Below are positions 60,133 to 64,000 of a stretch of DNA of 64,000 nt, piece after piece. The stretch is from Acidobacteria bacterium 13_1_20CM_3_53_8 (GTDB lineage: Bacteria; Acidobacteriota; Blastocatellia; Pyrinomonadales; Pyrinomonadaceae), in contig MNJR01000142.1 of the NCBI GenBank assembly GCA_001920415.1, positions 17,327 through 81,326 of the forward strand, read 5' to 3'. The notes under the pieces are model-generated. The model was given only the letters and a program-made list of their open reading frames with translations. It was not told where the DNA came from and did no database searches. The position numbers and the translations under genes were made by a program. Position 1 is the stretch's first letter. Each line of letters opens with the position of its first letter.

Positions 60133-61818
60133 TCACTGTTCTGTTTTTTGTAGAGCGCGAGCATTGCGCGCGAATTTCTGCGCGGGTGATTCATCTGCTT
60201 CGATCTGGCCGCCGTTGAATGCGCGTGCGGCGCGCTCGCGGAAAGCAGCGTCTGCGATTTCGGCCAACCACCAGAATGTGCCGCGCGTTCCAAGATGCTC
60301 GCGCACGCGGCTGAAGATGCGCGGGTAGAGCTTGGCCGTATGGCCCAAAAGTTTTTTGAACGCGCTCAAGCTCAAACGATCAAGGAAAAGCTCGCGTCGC
60401 ACACGTTCGTCCAGCGCATGCAGCGCCATCATCACAGCGTTCAAAGTCTCGTTCACAGCCGAAGGCGCGCTCTTTGGCGTGGGTCGCAGGAACTCGGCCA
60501 GCCGCGCTCCTTGCGCAACGCGTGGCGCGTACGCACAAACCTCTGCGAGCGACGCAGCATCAAGCATGTCTGCTTCCAGAGCCAGATCGGTCAAATGAGT
60601 CTGACGATTTAGCCCGCGCACGTGCGCACCAAAATTATTGAAAGCCAGAGGACTGTTCGCGTTTCCCGCATCGCCAACAGCCATCACGCGCATCTCTGTG
60701 CCGCGCCCGCGCTGATTCCAACCACGCGACGGCTGAAAGCCTTCGACGTAACCGAAAACGGGGCGCAGAACGCGCCACTGCGCGCCCGTGCGTTTGTAAG
60801 CGGGAAGCTTCTCGAAGTAGCGCTCAAATAGCGCTAGCAGAGATTTGTCTGCCAAAGAATCAACCGCGTCGTAAAAGAATAGATAAGTCGCGTACTCGTC
60901 GCGTGCAAGTTTTTGCGCCAATGCCTCCCAGATTAGCTGGCGATGCGCGCTAGCATCCTCGTTGCTAACCAGAATCTCGCCGACATTGAAATCCGCAGCA
61001 TCCGCCTCGACGCCGCGCACGAAGCCGCGCGCCACAGTTCCCACCATAGGACTCACGTGCGTCACGGCGCGCACGCCGTTTAGCTGGCGAAGCACACGGG
61101 AGCCAGCGCCGCTCGCATCAACGAAAAGCCGCGCCGCGAAAAATTTATGCTCACCGGTGCGCACGTCTTCGAGTTCGACCGTGACACGCGCGGGCTGAAC
61201 GTAGCATCGCACGAACCTGTAGAGATCGAGCGCGAGCGAGCCAGTATCGCCATCTTCAATTTTCCTCTTCGCTTTGCCGAGCAGCACATCCGCATCAACG
61301 GACACATCCAGCACGCCGTCCATCCAGAGCCGCGGGCTTTTCACACGCGAGGCCACATCATGAAATTTGACAAAGCCGGAACGATAACGATTGTTGACCG
61401 CCGCTTCTATCTCCTCTTTAGTAAAAAGCCCTGCGCGCTCTAACTCCCTCAAATCTTCATCCGAGATATTCCACCCACGCCCAGTCCTGCCAGCTTCTCC
61501 TTCATCGAAAACCATCACGCGACGCTTGTAACACGCCGCCATCACAGCCGCATGAAGAAGCCCCAACGAGCCGCCAGCATAGATGACATCAAACTCAGCT
61601 TCTATTGGCAGGCGCGCAGGCGGCGCTCCCTTTACAATCACTTCCCGCGCGCCATCGCGTCCCATCTCTTCATGCCAGCGCACCTCTTCCTGCCAGATGC
61701 CGCGCAGCCATTTCTCACGATTCCCCAGAGAACCGAACTGCGCGACGGTCAGAGGATACCGCCTGCGAAACTCGCTCAAATCCGGCGCTCCGTTTTTGTC
61801 CTTAATAATTGTGGTCAT
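60133..61818 (-). CDS. FAD-dependent oxidoreductase, lycopene-cyclase-like
   Basis: The protein has 561 residues. The Rossmann motif FDVIYAGGSLGLLHAAVMAA with VMVFDEGEAG binds FAD. RLFVDASGAGSRVLRQLNG, and AVGDAGNANSPLAFNNFGAH late in the chain, match the geranylgeranyl-reductase/lycopene-cyclase group. The C-terminal 100 residues are helical. The substrate is unknown; carotenoid or lipid chemistry is possible (inference). A hairpin over the ribosome site (61828-61855) may control translation. Confidence 0.8.
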   Translation of the reverse strand: MTTIIKDKNGAPDLSEFRRRYPLTVAQFGSLGNREKWLRGIWQEEVRWHEEMGRDGAREVIVKGAPPARLPIEAEFDVIYAGGSLGLLHAAVMAACYKRRVMVFDEGEAGRTGRGWNISDEDLRELERAGLFTKEEIEAAVNNRYRSGFVKFHDVASRVKSPRLWMDGVLDVSVDADVLLGKAKRKIEDGDTGSLALDLYRFVRCYVQPARVTVELEDVRTGEHKFFAARLFVDASGAGSRVLRQLNGVRAVTHVSPMVGTVARGFVRGVEADAADFNVGEILVSNEDASAHRQLIWEALAQKLARDEYATYLFFYDAVDSLADKSLLALFERYFEKLPAYKRTGAQWRVLRPVFGYVEGFQPSRGWNQRGRGTEMRVMAVGDAGNANSPLAFNNFGAHVRGLNRQTHLTDLALEADMLDAASLAEVCAYAPRVAQGARLAEFLRPTPKSAPSAVNETLNAVMMALHALDERVRRELFLDRLSLSAFKKLLGHTAKLYPRIFSRVREHLGTRGTFWWLAEIADAAFRERAARAFNGGQIEADESPAQKFARNARALQKTEQ

Positions 61819-61827
61819 AAAGCAGAA

Positions 61828-61855
61828 AAGCTCTCCATTAAAAGGGGGAGAGCTT
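61828..61855 (-). promoter_or_regulatory. hairpin covering the ribosome-binding site of the FAD oxidoreductase gene
   Basis: A 9-bp stem AAGCTCTCC / GGAGAGCTT (61847-61855 and 61828-61836) has its downstream strand containing GGAGAG, the likely Shine-Dalgarno, 12 bases before the ATG at 61818. Stem formation would hide it. This is read from sequence only. Confidence 0.45.
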
Positions 61856-62046
61856 AAACTATTTCCTTCGCAAATAAACTACGGAATCTTGTTAATTTTA
61901 GCTAAAGAGAAGAGTAACAAGAATATTTTTTAATCTTTAGTTATCAGCTCTTAGTTTTCCGTATTAAGAAAGAAGCCAAATGCTTTTATTAAAATCCATG
62001 AATTAAAAATTAAAAATTCTCTCTTGCTCGTCACTCGTCACAGCTT

Positions 62047-62562
62047 TTATGCTGTATCATTCAGCCGCCTAAGAAACTCTTCCGCCTCTGCGCTGGACTT
62101 CAACCGAATGATCTGCCTGTCTTGAGAATGCTTCTCAAGCAGCGCCATCACTTTTGGCTTCGTCCTGTTCGGATAATCCCACACCCAGCGCATGAACTCC
62201 CAGTTGAATTTCTCCGCACAGCCTTCGGCCATGTCCGGCCTATGCCTGTTTCGATATAACACTGCTCTTTTTAGAATGCGCCACAGACAGGTTGTGCGCG
62301 CTATGTCCAGAAATATCACTGTGTCACACGCCTCAAGCCTACGTTCAAGTGTGCTCAAATAATTCCCGTCAATAATCCAGGAGTCGCGCTTCAACAAAGT
62401 CTCAATCGTCTTCCGCCACTCATCCTTGGGCGTCTCTACCCATCCCGGATTCCAGTAGAGTGAGTCAAGATGTATGACTTCGATGCCAAGGATTTGTCCA
62501 AGCCTTTTCGCAAAGGTGGATTTACCAGCCCCGCCTGAGCCAATCACCAAGACCTTTCTCAT
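62047..62562 (-). CDS. P-loop kinase, FlaR/adenylate-kinase-like
   Basis: The protein has 171 residues from ATG 62562; a longer frame starts at 62601 but adds only an unlikely segment. P-loop MRKVLVIGSGGAGKSTFAKR (Walker A GSGGAGKS at about 8-15), then LGIEVIHLDSLYWNPGWVET, WIIDGNYLSTLERRLEACDT with VIFLDIARTTCLWRILKR. This matches the topology-modulation (FlaR) or AAA-type small kinase group. The phosphate acceptor is not known. Confidence 0.82.
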   Translation of the reverse strand: MRKVLVIGSGGAGKSTFAKRLGQILGIEVIHLDSLYWNPGWVETPKDEWRKTIETLLKRDSWIIDGNYLSTLERRLEACDTVIFLDIARTTCLWRILKRAVLYRNRHRPDMAEGCAEKFNWEFMRWVWDYPNRTKPKVMALLEKHSQDRQIIRLKSSAEAEEFLRRLNDTA

Positions 62563-62593
62563 ATTGCACAGAGCGCGATGGCACAGACATGTT

Positions 62594-62710
62594 GAAGGCA
62601 AAAGTAAAAAGGTAAAAGGAAAAAGGGGTAGGGCGAAAAGCTTTTTAATTAAAATTTAAAAATGGTTTGAGCCTTCCTTTTTCCTTTTACCTTTTTACTT
62701 TTGCCTTTTC
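62594..62710. repeat. hairpin repeat, AAAAGTAAAAAGGTAAAAGG family with AAATGGTTTG core
   Basis: The left arm 62594-62629 pairs with the right arm 62678-62710. The loop core GAAAAGCTTTTTAATTAAAA continues to AAATGGTTTGAGCC, closely matching the nested copy at 45029-45146. Confidence 0.85.
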
Positions 62711-62715
62711 TTTCT

Positions 62716-62991
62716 TCACAGCCTGCTTCGTGAAATCAGACTGATGACGGCGACGAAGAGGGCTGAGCCTATGATTGACCAGATGATCGGAAAGCGCGTG
62801 CCGCCTATGGGAAAAACGAAAAGCTCCGGTAGGCCAAGAACACGTGCCAGCCACATGCCTATGAGCGCGCCTATGAAACCGAGCGCGATTGCTACTAGAC
62901 AACCGCCGCGCGAATAGCCGCTAATGGCTTGACCCAACGAACCGCACACGCCAGCCACCAGAAGAAGTAGAAGCAGATCAATCAGAGTCAT
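62716..62991 (-). CDS. GlsB/YeaQ/YmgE-like small membrane protein
   Basis: The protein has 91 residues and three hydrophobic helices: LIDLLLLLLVAGVCGSLGQA, GGCLVAIALGFIGALIGMWL and IIWSIIGSALFVAVISLISR. The GYSRGG turn and a GFIGALIG glycine pattern are typical of transglycosylase-associated (GlsB) proteins, linked to envelope stress. The name is historical; enzymatic activity is not shown. Confidence 0.82.
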   Translation of the reverse strand: MTLIDLLLLLLVAGVCGSLGQAISGYSRGGCLVAIALGFIGALIGMWLARVLGLPELFVFPIGGTRFPIIWSIIGSALFVAVISLISRSRL

Positions 62992-63054
62992 AAAGATTTT
63001 CCCCTTTAATTTCTGCCTACAAGTGTCGCGCCAAAATCAATATCAATCAAGTGG

Positions 63055-63187
63055 ATTTCGGAATGCGGATTTCGGAATGCGGATTGAAAGCTCTGATTTT
63101 AAATTTCAAATCTGAAATCTCAAATTTGAAATTTAAAATCAAAGAATTTAATCCTCCTATTAAATCCGCATTCCGAAATCCGCAATT
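63055..63187. repeat. nested hairpin: GGATTTCGGAATGCGGATTT outer, AATTTCAAATCTGAAATC inner
   Basis: The outer arms 63055-63085 and about 63161-63187 are complementary (GCATTCCGAAATCCGC). The inner palindrome (63095-63142) is AT-rich and resembles 26772-26854. It lies just past the stop of the amidohydrolase gene. Confidence 0.8.
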
Positions 63188-63191
63188 GGAC

Positions 63192-64000
63192 TCAGTGGCT
63201 CAATTCATCACGAAAGACTTGTCCGCCTTTCATCACGAATCGCACGCGCTCAAGCTCTGTGATGTCTTGCGTCGGATCGTTTGCTACGGCAACTATGTCC
63301 GCGAATTTTCCCGCTTCGATAGCGCCCATGTCATCAGTTGCGTCAAGAAGTTCGGAAGCCGTGATGGTTGCGGATTGAATCGCCTGCATAGGCGTCATCC
63401 CGTAGCGAACCATGAACGCGAACTCTTTCGCAGCGTTCTCAGTCCAGGGAAATGCGCCCGCGTCCGTGCCGAAAGCCACCTTCACGCCCTTTCGCACAGC
63501 GACGCCGAATATTTTTGCTTCCATGTCGCGCATGGTCATATAGATTGGTCTGCCTTCGCGCGCTCGCCCTTCGGCGACGTAAACGCCCGTGTAGATAGTA
63601 GGGCACCAGTAAGTCCCCTGCCGCACCATGCGATCAATCAACTCTTCGTCAAGCCCATAGCCATGCTCAATCGAATCAACCCCGGCTCTAAGCGCTGCGT
63701 CAATTCCTTCGCGTCCCATTGCGTGCGACGCTACGCGATGACCCAGACGATGAGCCTCTTCGACGAAAGCTTTCATCTCTTCGTCCGTAAAATTGACCCA
63801 ACTGTGCAGCACGCCCGCTTTCATGTAGTAGCGGCGATCAGCATAAAACTTTATCCAATCCGCGCCGTACTTCACTTCCTCGCGCACAGCACGGCGAATG
63901 TTCTCCACTCCGTCCACAATCTGCACGCCTTCCGGCATAGTCAATTCCCAGGAGTAACCCAGAAGCGGATACATTCCGGTTCCAGAAAACGCGCGCGTAG
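63192..64000 (-). CDS. metal-dependent amidohydrolase, N-terminal part outside window
   Basis: The frame is open to the window edge; about 269 residues are visible. RRAVREEVKYGADWIKFYAD supplies the Lys usually carbamylated or ligand-forming, HRVASHAMGREGIDAALRAG and SIEHGYGL give metal-binding His residues, and VAFGTDAGAFPW has the Asp. The end MGAIEAGKFADIVAVANDPT is the family's C-terminal strand. It fits imidazolonepropionase-like or prolidase-type amidohydrolases. The N-terminal HxH site is not seen. Substrate unknown. Confidence 0.88.
   Translation of the reverse strand, partial: TRAFSGTGMYPLLGYSWELTMPEGVQIVDGVENIRRAVREEVKYGADWIKFYADRRYYMKAGVLHSWVNFTDEEMKAFVEEAHRLGHRVASHAMGREGIDAALRAGVDSIEHGYGLDEELIDRMVRQGTYWCPTIYTGVYVAEGRAREGRPIYMTMRDMEAKIFGVAVRKGVKVAFGTDAGAFPWTENAAKEFAFMVRYGMTPMQAIQSATITASELLDATDDMGAIEAGKFADIVAVANDPTQDITELERVRFVMKGGQVFRDELSH

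Overview
The window looks like chromosomal DNA of a soil-type Acidobacteriota, most likely from the Blastocatellia/Pyrinomonadales side. This is inferred from a VWFA-related acidobacterial-domain protein, a DUF4214 surface protein with a carboxypeptidase-regulatory-like domain, a membrane Ser/Thr kinase with a long TPR tail, M1- and M28-type secreted peptidases, a TolB-like propeller and a high load of intergenic palindromes. There is no rRNA, phage, complete insertion sequence or CRISPR array. The strand changes often and operons are short, so this is ordinary housekeeping chromosome rather than an island.

Layout. 1-1403: peroxide defence (end of a Fur/PerR-like regulator, AhpC-type peroxiredoxin, TlpA-like thioredoxin). 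1652-6451 (minus): operon of a HEAT-cyclophilin fusion, an M1-like protein lacking the catalytic Glu, and a DUF4112 protein. 7-11 kb: bactofilin, TtcA, a zinc-ribbon protein, a YqcC-like protein, a Cys-rich membrane protein. 11.1-14.4 kb: a MITE/REPIN-like element, two GNAT acetyltransferases and three small secreted proteins sharing a PGxPR motif. 14.8-21.7 kb (minus): NadE, hydantoinase/oxoprolinase HyuB-HyuA, a small membrane protein and a Gfo/Idh/MocA oxidoreductase. 21980-22457: a tRNA(CAU), probably tRNA-Ile2, split by a 405-nt group I intron. 22.6-29 kb: DUF4214 protein, HIT protein, MurA, DUF4097-like protein, PrmC. 29-35.8 kb: HMA protein, serine acetyltransferase, HNH nuclease, chromate transporter, CsbD, Gly-zipper protein, HAD hydrolase. 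35.9-44.9 kb: a surface-glycan set (methyltransferase, GT4, methyltransferase, SLBB protein) mixed with pterin dehydratase, DUF1015, SerA, SDR and SerC. 45-52.3 kb: secreted TolB-like protein, a deletion-damaged M28-PDZ peptidase, RRM protein, VWFA protein, cupin. 52.5-56.1 kb: isocitrate dehydrogenase, PurE, PurK. 56.5-64 kb: Ser/Thr kinase, a tiny PPPGGG-repeat peptide, FAD oxidoreductase, P-loop kinase, GlsB-like protein and an amidohydrolase cut by the window edge.

The strongest unexplained signal is the palindromic repeats. At least eight families of long hairpins occupy most intergenic gaps. Their arms are built from short near-tandem units, and many centre on AAAGCTTT. They nest inside one another, sit directly before start codons that lack a Shine-Dalgarno sequence, supply stop codons and C-terminal tails to neighbouring genes, have entered the group I intron, and in one case have entered a coding gene (hyuB) in frame.

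Metabolic logic: SerA, SerC and a serine acetyltransferase cover most of serine and O-acetylserine synthesis. PurE and PurK form a two-gene purine operon. NadE and MurA are essential single genes. Functions are assigned from motifs read by eye; no database search was run.
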